From NCBI GenBank assembly GCA_009741485.1, contig VKON01000152.1:225835-289834 (forward strand): DNA of 64,000 nt. The letters are read 5' to 3'. Numbering within the stretch: the stretch's first letter is position 1; each line of letters opens with the position of its first letter. Position numbers and translations under genes: made by a program. Below, in pieces: positions 50,701-63,250 of this stretch. Under the pieces are notes generated by a model. That model had not been told where the DNA came from. It was given only the letters and a program-made list of their open reading frames with translations, and did no database searches. Source of the DNA: Malurus cyaneus samueli. Lineage: Eukaryota; Chordata; Aves; Passeriformes; Maluridae.

Positions 50701-52914
50701 TCTGCTTTTCCTGAAATCCTGATATCTGAAATGAGTTTTTTTTTTTTTTTTAAATTATTTTCCATCCTTTCTTCTGTTTTGCTGCTGGGTTGGGCTAGCA
50801 AAGCAATCCCTGGCACCAGGCTTTTCCTCTGTCTGGGTATTGGATCTCTATCCCATGGGAAAGCAGAATCACCCAGCCAGCTCTTCACCTGCCCAAATTA
50901 TTTTTATTAATTGTTCTCCTAGACACATCCAGGAGCTCACAGCTGTGAGGCTGCTTCCTCGCGTGGAGGCCCGCTGATGGAGCCAAGTGGAGCAGTTTGG
51001 AAGGAATGTCCTCCACCTGTTCTCTCTTCTCTCCTTTTCCGTTTTTACGGATTTTTCCGGATTTTCCCGGATTTACCCTGGACTCTTTTACCCCGATTTC
51101 CCCCGGATTTTATCGCACCGCATATCTCTCCGATTTTCCGCGATTTATTTTTCCGGTTTTTTCCCAGGATTTTTTTCCCGGATTCCCGGGATTTTTTTCC
51201 CTGTTTTCCCAATTTTTCGGCGAGATTTTCCACCCGTTTTTTCCCGGATTTTCCAGATTTCCCAGATTTTTTTCCCTGATTGTTCCCGGATTTCTCCAGT
51301 TTTCCTGCTTCCCAACTGTATCCTGCTCGGTGCTCTGTTTCACACGCGATCCCAAGGAGTGCTCAGCCATCCTGCTTTAACAGGAATTGATTTTAACCCA
51401 AGCAGGTGGAGGGCTCAAAGAGAGGTCAAGGCTTGTTTGTCAGACTTCTACACAAAAGGCTCCTGAGGTGGCTCTCGCTGGGCATGACGTGATCATGATT
51501 TGCGGGGTCAGAGGAGGTTTAAACCCGGACAAAATTTTGGGATTCCAGTGCTGGAATCCTTGGAAGGAGCCAGCCAGGTGAGTTTGGCGCTCAACCCTGG
51601 TATTTGGAGGCAAGACAGGGATTTGGGATGGGATGCTGCCGGAGGGTTAAATGGGAGGATTGGGGATGGGGATTGGAATGGGGATTTGGCGAATGTTGCC
51701 CCTTTGTCAGCCATGAAGCAGGGGCCTGAGAGCTTCTGCCCTGATTTGTCTGTTCCAGTGCCTCAAATCCCCCCACTGACTCGGGGGCTGTGGCTGAGGG
51801 AAAGCTGCTCATAGGGCTCCTGGTGGAATTCTCTGTGATTCCTTGGCATTGATCCCCACTTCGGCCGATTACAGAGTTTCACATGACTCCATCAACTCCC
51901 TTCTTCCCTCATTATTGGGATGGCTCTGGAACTCATGGTCAGTGCTACCGGACTTGGCACATTGGGTGCTGCAGGATGTGGGGCAGAGCTCTGCCAGGGC
52001 TATGTTTGCTGTGGAGCTCAATTGATGAGATAGTGATATGTGAATGTGAGCTGGAGCTGCCTGCCTGTTCCTGAAAGGAGGTGGCGTTTGAAAGATGAGC
52101 TTGCACACGCCGTGCCGCTGAGCTGAACGTTGACCAGCCTCCGCCCCCCTATTCGCTTTCACCCTCGCTGGACTTTGCGCTAGAGGCTTAGCTGAGAGAA
52201 CGGCAGTCCCTCTCCTTTCAGCCTTCCTTTCATTGCCTGTCTTACTATTTCCCTTTCCTTTCCTTGTCCTTTCTCCTTCTCCCTTCCGTTTTCCGCTTTC
52301 CTTTCCTTTCCTTTCCTTTCTTCCCTTTTCCTTTCACTCTTACTTCTCTTTCCGTTCTTCTTTCTTCCTTTCCTTTCACTTTCCTTTCCTTCCCTTCCCT
52401 TTCCTTCCTTCCCTTCCCTTCCCTTCCTTCCTTCCCTTCCCTTTCCCTTCCCCTTTCCCTTCCCTTTCCCATTCCCTTCCAACTTCCCTTCCCTTCCTTC
52501 CCTTTCCCTTCCCTTCACTTCCCTTCCTTCCCTTCCCTTCCCTTCCCTTCCCTTCCCTTCCCTTCCCTTCCCTCCCCTTTTCCCCTTTCCCATTGCTGGT
52601 TCCCATTGTTTGATCCCATTGCTGGTTCCCATTGCTCGATCCTATGCTTTCCCATTACTCTATCCCATTGCTGATCCCATTGTTGTCCTGCTCCTCAGCC
52701 ATTTCCCACAGGAATTAGCCTCCGTTTCCTGTGGATCTCAGCACCCCCATTCGCCCCAGGTCATGCTGCTGCATCCTACTGGTCCCTGCTGGCCCCAGCC
52801 ATCGAATGGCCGAGGAATCGGCACCCTTCGGAGCCTTCTCCTTCTTCCCGGTGCCGCGGCTTCGCTCTGGGGAGCGGCGTTCGGGGTACGGGGCCGACAC
52901 ATGCTCGCCATCTG
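47737..52914 (+). CDS. SLC39A11: SLC39A11 (ZIP11), 5' coding exons only
   Basis: Zinc transporter of the ZIP family (gufA branch), Golgi/nuclear membrane. Exon 2: 47737-47862, ATG at 47760 (MIADYGA), then text for GLLG-FLTWG-TAAGSALVFVF and SSGQ, donor GTGAGG. Exon 3: 48659-48697, 39 bases, the family's IDG…FGFA…G segment between a strong acceptor and GTAAGT. Exon 4: 52760-52914, VML then ASYWSLLAPAIE, EESAPFGAFSFFPV, ALGAAF and a DMLMPHL-like end. Each exon needs one or more single-base frame corrections, so the protein is inferred by exon. Exon sizes equal those expected from the human protein (13 residues for exon 3, about 52 for exon 4). The rest of the gene (HNVPEGLAVG-type metal-binding helices) is not in the window and should lie further right. 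Confidence 0.82.
48926..49175. repeat. (CTCAG)n and ~80-bp tandem, about 3 copies
   Basis: A run of CAGCT/CTCAG pentamers (48926-48952), then copies sharing GCTCAGCTC…TTTCCT…GAGATGGACAGGGA. SLC39A11 intron 3. Confidence 0.75.
49555..50540. repeat. Degenerate minisatellite, TGGGATTG/CACAATGG words
   Basis: Three zones: CATTGGATTGGATG-type (49555-49690), GGATTGCACAATGG-type (50020-50180) and ACCCTGGGATTT-type (50180-50530). Between 49690 and 50020 mostly unique. Units 12-25 bases and indel-rich. Confidence 0.75.
51030..51300. repeat. TTTTCCCGGATTT degenerate tandem
   Basis: Repeated 10-14 bp TTTTTCCCGGATTTTCC words, pyrimidine-rich on plus. SLC39A11 intron 3. Confidence 0.85.
52230..52595. 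repeat. Polypyrimidine CCCTT/CTTTC tract
   Basis: About 365 bases almost purely C/T on the plus strand, with TTCCC pentamers in the second half (52490-52570). 165 bases before SLC39A11 exon 4. Confidence 0.97.
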
Positions 52915-53270
52915 TGTCAGTGGGAAATTGGGAAACTGGGGCTCATCCCAAGTCTGGTCAGTGGGAAACTGGGAATTGGGGTCATCCCAGTGCTGGTCAG
53001 TGGGAAATCATGGATTGGGCTGGTCCCATGCTGTCAGGGAATCATGAGGGGTCATCCCAGTGCTATTTCAGTGGAATCTGATGGGTCATGCCAAGTTGTC
53101 CATGGAATTCCAAATTAGGGGGCTCACCCGGCTGTTCAGGGAATTCCTGAATTGGGTCATCCCAGTGCTGGTCAGTGGGAATTCCTGACTTTGGGGATCA
53201 TCCCAGTGGCTGGTCAGTGAGAATCATGGATTGGGGCCTCCCAGTGCTGGTCATGGAATCTGCCTGGAGG
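52915..53270. repeat. ~40-bp minisatellite after SLC39A11 exon 4
   Basis: About seven copies of a unit with TCATCCCAGTGCTGGTCAGTGGGAA (written in part: GTGCTGGTCAGTGGGAA) and a TGGATTGGGG segment. It begins directly at the exon 4 end, so the donor is hard to place. Confidence 0.85.
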
Positions 53271-54004
53271 CAACAACCCAGGACTATTAAATAAATGAAA
53301 ACTTCCTCATTTTCCCAATCTCCTCACTGATTCTCCAGTTAAACTTTGTATAAACCAAGGCCCTCAGTCGTTGTGAGGAGATTTTGATGCATGAGGCACC
53401 ATGGGAAGCCTTTCCTAAAAAGGTCAGGGCTCAGGTCTTCCCTGCCAAGACCCAAACCCTCGGAGGGAAATTTTCATAAAAAAATTCAGCCGGCACAGGT
53501 CCCATCCGATGGCTTCAGAGCTATTTGGGTCTATGGCAAGGCACAGAACACTGGAAATTAAGTCGTATTATTCCCTCCTTCAATATCTGTCTCGCAGCCT
53601 CCGCCGCTGGCGCTTTGCTCAGTTTCGTGTTTTATTGGGGTTTTTTGATCTGCGGAATCGCCACAGAGCCAGAGGGTTCCTTATTCTGGCCTGACTTTCT
53701 GCTGTTTACACGTGGAAAGGGAATAATGAAGCCCAGAAGAGCAGATCGGGTACACTGCCCAGTGGATGAATCCTTAGGACCGATATGATGTTGTGCCGAT
53801 TTTGGCGGGGACAGACTTTGGCCGGCCTGGGGTTGCACTCCCTGTTCCAGAAGATTTTTCCCACCTGAGGATTTTATGATTCCCTGGGATCGTCCCGGGC
53901 GTTCTCCTGTGAATTCTGTCATGTTTTGGGTCTGGGGGTTTGGTGCACTGAGCCCCTGAGGCCTTCCCCTGACTCCTGCCCTGTCCTAAATTCTCACCCC
54001 TGAA

Positions 54005-54275
54005 GCAGGGAGAATTCCCTGCTGTGGATTGGGAAAGAAAAAGAGGAATTCCCTGCTGGGTTGGATGGGACCAGGGACAGGAGAATTCCCTCTTGGAATT
54101 GGGAAAGGGCAGAAGGAGAAATCCCTGCTGGGATTGGGATTGGACTGGGACAGGAGGATTTCCCTACCTGGAAATTGGATTTGGAACAGGATAGGGAGGA
54201 ATTTCCTGCTGGGATTGGGATGGGAACAGGAAAAGAGGATTCCCTGCTGGATTGGGCAGGAGGAATTGGGGAATT
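54005..54275. repeat. ~40-bp minisatellite, GAATTCCCTGCTGGGATTGGG
   Basis: About seven copies of AATTCCCTGCTGGGATTGGG followed by a purine-rich spacer (GACAGGAGA type). Confidence 0.9.
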
Positions 54276-57200
54276 TGTTTGGTGTGATGTTTTGCACCAG
54301 TGAATTTAGGCTATTTGTGAGAACCCCTTAGGGAAGTTTTGAGAGCTTCCATAACTCCCCGATGGCGATTGGAGGGGACCAGCGACAGGGACAGGACCGG
54401 ACAATCCCAACTGGCCCTGCTGCGAGCATCCCACAGCCCCACCGTGCTCCTGTCGTTTGCATCCGGCTGCCTGCTTGCCGTCCCAGCACTATTTATTAAT
54501 GAAACCTTATCAGCCTCATTCTCCTCGCTCCAGGCCGGCTCTCCTGTCTTGCAGGAGGAGCTCCCATTGCCTCCCAGTGGGATCTGCCGGTCTGGGGCTG
54601 GGTGTCCCTTGAGCCTTTCTGGTCTGGGAAGTCTCTTGTGCTGCTCTTGGGTCTCCTTTGGAGCTGCTCTGCGGCCGTCCCTTGTGCTGCTCTGTGTGTG
54701 GGGGTCTCCCTGGGTTCTGCTCTGGGTCTCCCCTGGGTGGGGATCTTGGTTGGTCTGGTCTCCTCCTGGTGCTCGCTCTGGTTGGGGTTTCTTTCCTTTC
54801 GGGAGCTGTTCTAGGGTCTTGGGGTCTCCCCTGAGTGCCTGCTCTGGTTCTCCCTTTGGAATCTGGCTCATTTCCACGGCAGGGCAGGCAGACTGCTTCG
54901 CAGCAGGTTAATGGATTACCCAGAGCCATATTCTGAGCTCTTGCCCCAGCCTGCCAATACCTTGAGGGATGTAAAATCTGATGGGAGGGAGACGGGGAAG
55001 CCAGCGTATTCCGACTGCAAATACATTATCCATTGGTTATTTTTTTTTTTTGTTCGTGTCTGCTTGCGATTCCGGATTTGGTGGTTTTTTTTTATCTGGC
55101 TGCAGAGGAAATCTATGAAGCTCACGTGAGGGCACAAGCATTCCTTGCATTTTAAACAAACAGGAAGTGCTTTTCACCAGGAACCTTTCACTGTGTGTTT
55201 ATTGGGGCAGGAGTTCTCACCCACAGCGCAGGCATCAGCCCCTGATCCCTCTCTGAGCTGCGGGTTTTGTTCACCAATTTGGAATAATTGGAGATTGCGT
55301 CGAGGTTTTTCCCTGCAGTGGAGAGCGAGGATGCCCTCGCAGGGCTGAATTCCCTTAAAACCCCCTCCAAACAGGATTTCTTGCGTCCTGCCCTTTTGCT
55401 ATGCAGTTTGTGCTCAAAAATCTTTTGGAGTTTGGTTGGGATATTTTTGCACAGTGAATTGAGGCTATTTTTGGGCGAGAGAGCCCTGGAAGGTTTTGAG
55501 AGCCCATTAAAACATCCCTGATGATCCTCTCCTGTCCAGCAATGGGGCTGCTCACAATGTGCCCTGAGCTGAATCATTTTGCTTCTAAGGTCCTTGCAAG
55601 TGACTTTTTTGGGTAGAAACTCCTCGATAGTGCACAATGAGGCTGCAGGAGGAGGAGGAGGAGGAAAAGCCTTTGAATAACTCTTGTAACCAATGCCAGT
55701 TATTTTTTTCACGCAACCACAAGCAGGATTGGGGAAAACCATGAAGCACCTATTTGGGGGAGAGTCGGCTCTAGGAGGATTATCCTGGTACACATCTGCA
55801 TTTCAGGAGGAATTCCTTCCTGGAAATGTGGCCATGGGAAAGTTGGAGCGTCCAGGGAAGCCCTGGACATGCACTCAGAGCTCCAAGGGCACTGGCACCC
55901 AGCTTGGACTCTGGGATTTCCTTGGAGAGCTTTTTCCAGCTCATTAATTCTGGATTTGGGGTTTTCTGTCAGGGCAGCAGGGTGGGTGCAGCTGTAGGAT
56001 GCCCAGATCCCTGCAGTCTACCCGCCAGAGCTGCCTTTGATGGTTAAATATTGCAGGAATCAGTGCCGCAGGTCGCGGCTGCTGTTCATTTTCTTCTAGA
56101 TGGAATCCTCCATTGCCGTTTGCTGTTCCTGCGATTGCTCTCCTCATTCCCATTTAATGTTTTAATGTTTTTAAATTTGCCTCTTTCCTGCGCTCAAAGC
56201 CAGGACTCCTCGGAAGTTAATTAGCTGCACATCCTCACTGCTGCAGGGGAGGGAGGGTTTTCAACCCGGGGGGGTGTGGATTTTCTGCTTTCTGGTTTGG
56301 GTGCCAGGAACGACGCTTCCCCCATGGAAGAGTGAGATGCGATCAACAGCTCTGCTCAGTTTCCTTGGTTTGATAAAGAAACAGCGCCCCGAGTTGTTGG
56401 TTTTCCTGGAAAGCCCCTTTCCACAGCTCTGACAAGGAGGATGCCGGCTCTGTATTGGAGGAAGGGAAATTGTTTTTGGCGGTTTTGCTGCATTCTTTCC
56501 CTTTGCATCTGAATAAATCAAGACATTACTTGGCGTGGTTTTAGTTAATCCATCAATTAACCCAACCCAAAGTTTTATCCTTGGATCGATCCTGCTCTCC
56601 TGCCCAGCCAATGAAACCCCCGCCCAAAATATTGCAGACAACCAAACCCAGCAGGATCCTGAAAAACTCAGAAATCCCAAAGTTTCTTTTCCAAATCTTT
56701 TTATCCATAGGATCATGAAAAACCTGCGCTGCCTTTCCACCCCTCCCCTCTCCCCCATCGCTGAAATCCATGTGCTGGATAGTTAAATTTGCGCCCAAAC
56801 CCCCCCCAAATTTATTTCCTAATTTCTAGCAAACATTTCACCTTAATTGAAGGTAGATTAATTTACTGCCACAGGCGCAATTTGTCAGCTGCTCTTAATT
56901 AGAATTCTCTCCCTCTATCAGTTCAAAGCATTTCATCAGCAACACATATTTCTATGGAACCCCCAGAGCTGGAACTGGCAGGGTTCCCTGGTTCCAGAAT
57001 CAGTTTTCAAATGCAGGTTATGGGGTGCATCCCATCAGAGATTCTGGAGGCAGTTTGATGCTGTGGCTAAGAAAAAAAAAAAAAAAAACAAAAAAAAAGC
57101 AGGCCTGAGAAATGTGGTTCCATTCTTCATTCCAGGAGCTACCCTGCCTCTGGAATCCATCCCTGTCCATCACTCCCTTCTTTCCCCTGGAGCAGGAATT

Positions 57201-57639
57201 CCTGGGACATGACAAGCCTGGTGTTCCACGGGCTTTCCCCTCCTGGCCAGTGAATTTTCTGATTCTGCCTTGGGGCCTGGCTCAGAGCTTGTGGAAGAGA
57301 GAGACTTTCCCAAAAGAAGAGCAAGAAGGGGTCTCCTCCATCCATTCCTCCAAGAGCTCCGCGCTGCCTTCAGCTCTTCTCCATCTCCAGTATCTGCCTT
57401 TGAATTGCTCAGAGCACAACCCCAATTAATTCCCTCCCGCTGAAAGGAAACCTGCCATTAACGTGTCGGAGCAGCCAGAAAGAGCGGCAGGGAAGAAAGA
57501 GGAAAATGATCCTGCCCAGGGCTGCGCTAGCAGGCTCCAGGTAACGCTGAGTCAGCCCTGGGATGGAGGACATGACAGGGGCTGTAGGGAGAGGGGAGAC
57601 GGGATGCGGCATCCGTGACCCCGGGAGGAAATCCCAGGG

Positions 57640-58480
57640 GGAAGCAATCCCAGGAGGATGACCCCAATGGGCATTCCCAATGAGGATGAAACCCCCATGA
57701 CGGATGGACCCTAATGGAGGCAACCCAATGAATAGACCCCAATGGAGGATTATCCAATGCAGATACCCCAATGGGGATACCCCAATGGAGATGACCCCCA
57801 ATGGAGGGTCCCTAATGGAGGCATTCCCGATGAAAGATGACCCAAATGAGGACATCCTTCTCTTGCAGGACTTGCCCAACTGGAGCATGACCCAATGAGA
57901 GGATTGACCCTAATGGAGGCAACCCCAATGAGGATGACCCCAATGGAGGATTATCCCAATGGAGATGACCCCAATGAGATTATCCCAATGGACAACCCTT
58001 GGATGTAGGCACCCTTACTGGGATACTCAGTGTGGGAGAAGGGCACCCTTAATGGGGGATGGGTGGAAGAGGGGTGAACCGCACCGTGGGATCTGGCTTG
58101 GATGCTCATGAACCAGAGACGAGCCACCCCTGGGAGTTGAGCCTTTCAATGGGATGTGAAGGACCGCTGAATCTGCTGGGATCCAATGGTGGGTGAAAGG
58201 GCACCTTGGTCCTAGATGCTCAGGTGGGATGATAGGGCACTCTTGGGGCCTGGATGGCTATGGAAGGGCACCTCTGGTTTCAGATGGGTGAGGCACCCCG
58301 GATCTGGGCTGGATGCTCATGGATCGTGAGAGCCCAAGGTACCCTGGGATTGGATGCTCAATGGGATGGAGAGAAGGTACCCTGACTAGGATGCTCAGTT
58401 GGGATGGGTTGTAGGCACCCCTTGGGACGGATGGTGTGTAGAGCACCCCGGACTCGATGCCATGAGAGCAAGAAGGCCCC
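57640..58480. repeat. Two adjoining minisatellites
   Basis: 57650-58000: units of 17-30 bases with GATGACCCCAATGGAGG or TTATCCCAATGG. 58000-58480: longer units with GGGATGCTCA and AGGGCACCCT. Indel-rich; unit lengths vary. Confidence 0.85.
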
Positions 58481-61400
58481 ATGCCCGCCCGCCCGGATGG
58501 AGATCAGAGGAAGCCATTACAATTCCCCTGAGGGCATCAGCAGTGTGAGCTTAATTGAAGCTTTGTTTTGCTTTTTCCTCTCGTGCAGGTAAAAAACCTG
58601 TGACAAATGCACGTTTTCCAGCTCCCAGCAGAAGTGAAAGGGGCAGGGATGGGGAAAGGGCGGAACAGTCAGTTCATCGGTGGAGCATAACAGCCCTGTG
58701 ATCCCAAGCTGGCTGTGGTTTCATTCCAACCATGAAAATCTCCCGTTGTGGGGCTCTCCCGTGGCCAAACCTTCTGATGGTGGGGGATAATCCCGAGGAA
58801 AATAGGAAAAAAATCCCCAAGGAAGAACAACCCCCCCTCGGCCCGGCTTGGCTGGAACGGGAAAGCCCCAGAAAAACAACTGGGATGAATCTCCACCTGG
58901 CTGCTTTGACTGTGGCTCAAATCCTCCCACTCACGAGCTTTTATCCGTAAAAAATGAATTTCTGGTGGCGCCCGAGGTTTTTGCAGGTTTCCTGCGTGGG
59001 CAGGAGGTTGTTGACCAGGAACTCCTGATGGGGCGTTGGCTAAAGAGTTTGTTTGTTTTTTCGTGTTTTTTTTTTTTTTTTTTTTTTCCCCCACAGCGGA
59101 AAAACATTCCTGGCTTTTGTTTGGGGCGCCCGAGGTTACGAAAGCACTCCTCCGGAAGAAACTCCCCAGTTTTGGGAACGTCCCAGGTTTTTGGGAGTTT
59201 GGGAACATCACGCCCCATGCTGCAGATTTTTCCCTGCTTCCCCTCCTCTGCAAAGGTAAGAGCCCCAAAAGCGCAATGAAAAAACCCACGGGGTTTATTC
59301 TGTATTGAATTTCACTCTCAATCCTCTCTATTTGCTGAAGTTAATTTCCTCTGCTTGAATTTATCTCAATCCACCTTTATTTCCATACCTGAATTTAATC
59401 TCAATCCCATCTCTCCGTTCTCCCATGAATTTATCTCAATCCCATCTCTCTCAGGAATTCTTTCTCAATCCATCTCTTTAGTTCCTCCATGAATTTTATT
59501 CTCCTCCCCGAGTCAGCGGGAAGGTCGATTATTTCAGAGGTGTCTTCCACTCTCCATTTCTTTTAAAAATTGGCTTCAGATCAATCAAAATCTTGGTACG
59601 GGGATTTGATCCCAAATCCTTGCTTTCTCCTAAAAGGATTTACATTATTATTTTTCAAGCTAAAGAATAACCCATTTTTAATAAAAAATGATCTTTTTTC
59701 AAAAAGATATTTATTCTCCCCTCATTGCTTTTCCACCCGGCCATCCCATCCCCGAATTTCTCATTTTCCAATCCCCACTGCACTGGGATATCTCCCACCC
59801 CAAACAGTTTTTCTTTTCCCTCCAACTTCTTCCTTCCAAGATCTCTCCCTGCCTCTCTCTTCCGCATAATCAAACCCCGTGTTATTCGGTGCCGCTAATT
59901 ACTGCCACCAACTAATAATCCACTCGCTTCCTTTCTTCCCTCCCCAATTTTTTTTTAACCCGCTGACACTTTCCAATAAGGCCTCCTGCCAGGGCCGGGC
60001 TGGTGACTCAGGATCCTCTGGGATCAGTCTTGTGCTTTGCTGAAGTCACCATATTGTCCACAAGTGTCCCAGCGCCGGAGGGCCTTGGCAGGCCCAATTC
60101 CCGCGAAATGCGCTTTATCTCAGACCTGGGTTGTGATCGCTTTGGTTTTGTGGTTTGTTGTTTTTCAAAAGGGAAATCTGTTTGGGATGGGAGAGAGGTG
60201 ATGGCGAAGTTGGGTAGGGGGACAGACAGGAGTGACACGGGGAGTGGTTTCTCATGGACAGAGGGCACCGATGGTGATGGGGAAGGAATAGATGAATTCC
60301 CAGAAGCTGTGAGCAGACCCCTGAACCGCCAGGCTAGCAGCCTGACGTGGGAGGCTGCCCTATATTGCAGGGGTGGCACCCCTGGATGGATTTTGGTCTC
60401 ACTCAAGCATCCCAAGATCACCGTGACTCCTCCTCCTTTAGGGTCAACAGCCCCACAGAGGTGAGCCCTCGACCTCCATCCGCTCCCATCCCTGATCCCA
60501 GGCAAGGTCCCCCTGTGTCACATCTTTTGTTTTTTTGGGATGCTCCCCAGCTCTCCAGAGAGCTTGATCCCATAATCCCGGAGTTTGGTAGAGGTGAAGT
60601 GAGCCCAGCAATCCTGATGCGCATAACAGCCCTGCTCAGACCTCATATGCAAATGAGGCCGAGAACCAAGTTGATTATTCTCTTTAAACTATTCCTTCTC
60701 GCTGTTGGACCCCCCAGCTCTCGTGACCCCACAGCTCCTTTACCGCCTGGCCCGGCTGCTGGGCCCGCTGTGCTCCAGAGAGATCCCAGGGACCCCAAAT
60801 GTGTCCATCCCTACTCTGGTGATCCGGTATCCCTCCCTACTCTGGCGCGTGATCCCCAATTGACCCAAACCTCCCATCCGCTGGCTCTGGGTGAATTCCC
60901 AGGTATCCCATCACTGCCGGGTCACCCCAGATCCCCAGTGACCCAGTGATCCCATCCCTTTGCCCACTCCCCACTCCAGAGACCCCACGTGGACCCCAAC
61001 CGCCCTTTCCCCATCCTGGTGGTCCTGGGCCTAATCCCATCCCTCTTCCAGAATGACCCCCAGGTGACACCACCGTACCCCAGACCTGCCCATCCCGCTC
61101 CAGGGTGATCCCAAGTGACCCCATCCTGTCTCCGTGCAGAGCTGGTGCCACCAGGTTCCAAATGGGACACGTTTTCCCCCTCCCAGCCTGTGCTTGTTCT
61201 GCCCCTGAACCCCACATTCCTCCTGGTCTTGGATCTGGGTGGTTTGAGGAGCTGAGCACAAAAAAATCCAGAAACACCAACCTGGATCCTTTTGTAATTG
61301 GAACTGAGGACAGGGCCACAGGGAAGAAATTCCTGGCTGGAGGAGGTGAGCCCCTTGATTCCCTGCTGGCCCAAGTGCCAGCCGGAACATTGGGTTTGAA

Positions 61401-61889
61401 TCACCCTGACAGTGAAAGATTGTCCCTCCATGGCTGGGTGACACTGCGTGGATTTAATGCCCTTTCAAAGACCCAATGACCACAATTTGGCGCAGTGATG
61501 ACAAACTGCTGTGCCCAACGAGCAAGCCCAAACAATCCCAATCCCAAACACATTCCCGAGCCCGGCCAGAGGAGGGGTCGGAGCTCAGGGGCACTCTTGG
61601 GCTTTGTTTAGTGTGTGTGTGTTGCCCTTGCAGGGTTTCAGTGGCCCCGGTCCCACCCCGCCCCTGGCCCTGGGCGTGAGCAAGAGAGCCGCCAAGGACA
61701 GGCAGCAGCAGCAGGACGGAGCAGGCCGAGCTGGCTGAGCTGTCGCAGCGAGCCGCTGTACCACCGGATCGCAGAGCTGGGCTTCCATCCAGGCACCGCC
61801 CGGCAACACCTCCAGTGTGTTGCACCCATGGGCGCCGGGACCCCTGTGGCGCTGATTTCTGGGCTTCTTCCACAACCCACGCAGGAGCT

Positions 61890-62290
61890 CTTCCCATTCC
61901 CCTTCTCTTCCCTTTTCCCTTTTTTTCTCCTTTTCCCTTCCCCTTTTTCCTTTTCCCTTTTTCCTTTCCCTTTCCTTCCCTTTCCCTTTCCCTTTCCCTT
62001 TGCTTTTCCCTTTCCCTTTCCCCTTTCCTTTCCCCTTTCCCTGTTCCCTCTCCTTTCCCTTTCCCTTTCCCTTCCCTTTCCCTTCTCCCTTTCCCTTCCT
62101 TTTCCCTTTCCCTATTCCCTTCCCCCTTTCCTTTTTCCTTCCTCCCCCTCCTTTCCCCATTCCCCTTTTCCCATTCCCCTTCTGGCCCTTTCCCCCTTCC
62201 CCTTCCTTTCCCCTTCCCCTTCCCATATTTCCCCATTCCCCTTCCCAAATCCCCATTTCCCTCCCTCCCTTCCCCCTCCCCTCTCGTCCT
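61890..62290. repeat. Polypyrimidine TTTCCC tract
   Basis: About 400 bases of nearly pure C/T on the plus strand made of TTTCCC and TTCCCC words. The minus strand is purine only. Confidence 0.97.
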
Positions 62291-62924
62291 CTGGCTGCTT
62301 CAATTTCCCCACAATCATTTCCCGCAGCTCCAATCCTCTGCAGTTTCTGGCCATGAATATTGTCCAGGACTCTCTGCCGATGCTGAGGACTAATCCTCTC
62401 TATTTCTCGGTTTTTTTCCTGCTCTTGTGCCTCCCCACAGCTTGTCCCCTCCCCATTCCGGCATGATCGATGAGCTCCCCGGGGTGGAACCCCACCAGGT
62501 CCTGCTGGCAGCTCCTCCCCAAACAGACTTTAACAGAAGAATTTCGGGCATTTTGGCTTCCCCCAGCCCTGGGATGGTACTGGGCACCCACAGCCAACAG
62601 CAGCTTTTCCGGAGCAGGAAAAATCTAATTCCCATAAATTAATTTCATTCTCCTCTGATTATCTTGCCTCAGAAGCACTGAAATGATGAGTTAAAAACAT
62701 CCGAGCGCAAGCTGGAGCGGGCTGAGACATGATAATCCCGATTTTAAGGGAATAGCTCTGCGCCCCTTTTCCAATCAGCTCTTTCATTTCACCACATTGC
62801 TTAATTACCACCTCTCCTCGAGTGCTCAAATCCCTTTGGAGCAGCACCCGGAGTTTCCTGAGGATTTGGAAGCGTTCTTGAGCTCTGCATCCCTCGAGCT
62901 GCCTGCAGCGGGTGATTTTTGGCA

Positions 62925-63250
62925 GCTTTGGGATTTTTGGGTTGGTATTTTTGGCCATTTTGGATTTTTTGGTTGGATTTTGGGCACGTTTGGTTTGGGT
63001 GGACTTTTGCAGTTTGCATTTTGGTTGGGATTTTTGCATTTTGGATTTTGGGTTGGATTTTGGCAGTTTTGGATGTTTGGGTTGGATTTTTGGCATTTAT
63101 TGGGATTTGCGTTGATTTGGGCAGTTTTGGATTTTTGGTGGATTTTTGGCATTTTGGTTTGGGATTGGATTTTGGAGTTTTGGGATTTTATTTTGGTTGG
63201 ATTTTTGTCAGGATTTTGGCATTTTGGGATTTTCGGGGTGGAATTTGTCA
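62925..63250 (+). repeat. GGTTGGATTTTTGGCATTTT repeat
   Basis: Degenerate 15-30 bp units TTGGGTTGGATTTTTGGCA on the plus strand. Minus-strand open frames here are products of the repeat. Confidence 0.88.

Noticed and set aside
52180..52632. Lys/Gly/Glu-rich minus-strand ORF (GKGREGKGREG)
   Set aside because: Product of the polypyrimidine tract; the same applies at 61585-62256.
55105..55128. Very short exon-like segment between CTGCAG and GTGAGG
   Set aside because: Encodes RKSMKLT, no match to the SLC39A11 protein at that point; probably chance.
60440..60461. Short exon-like segment between TTTAG and GTGAGC
   Set aside because: About 20 bases with no family resemblance.
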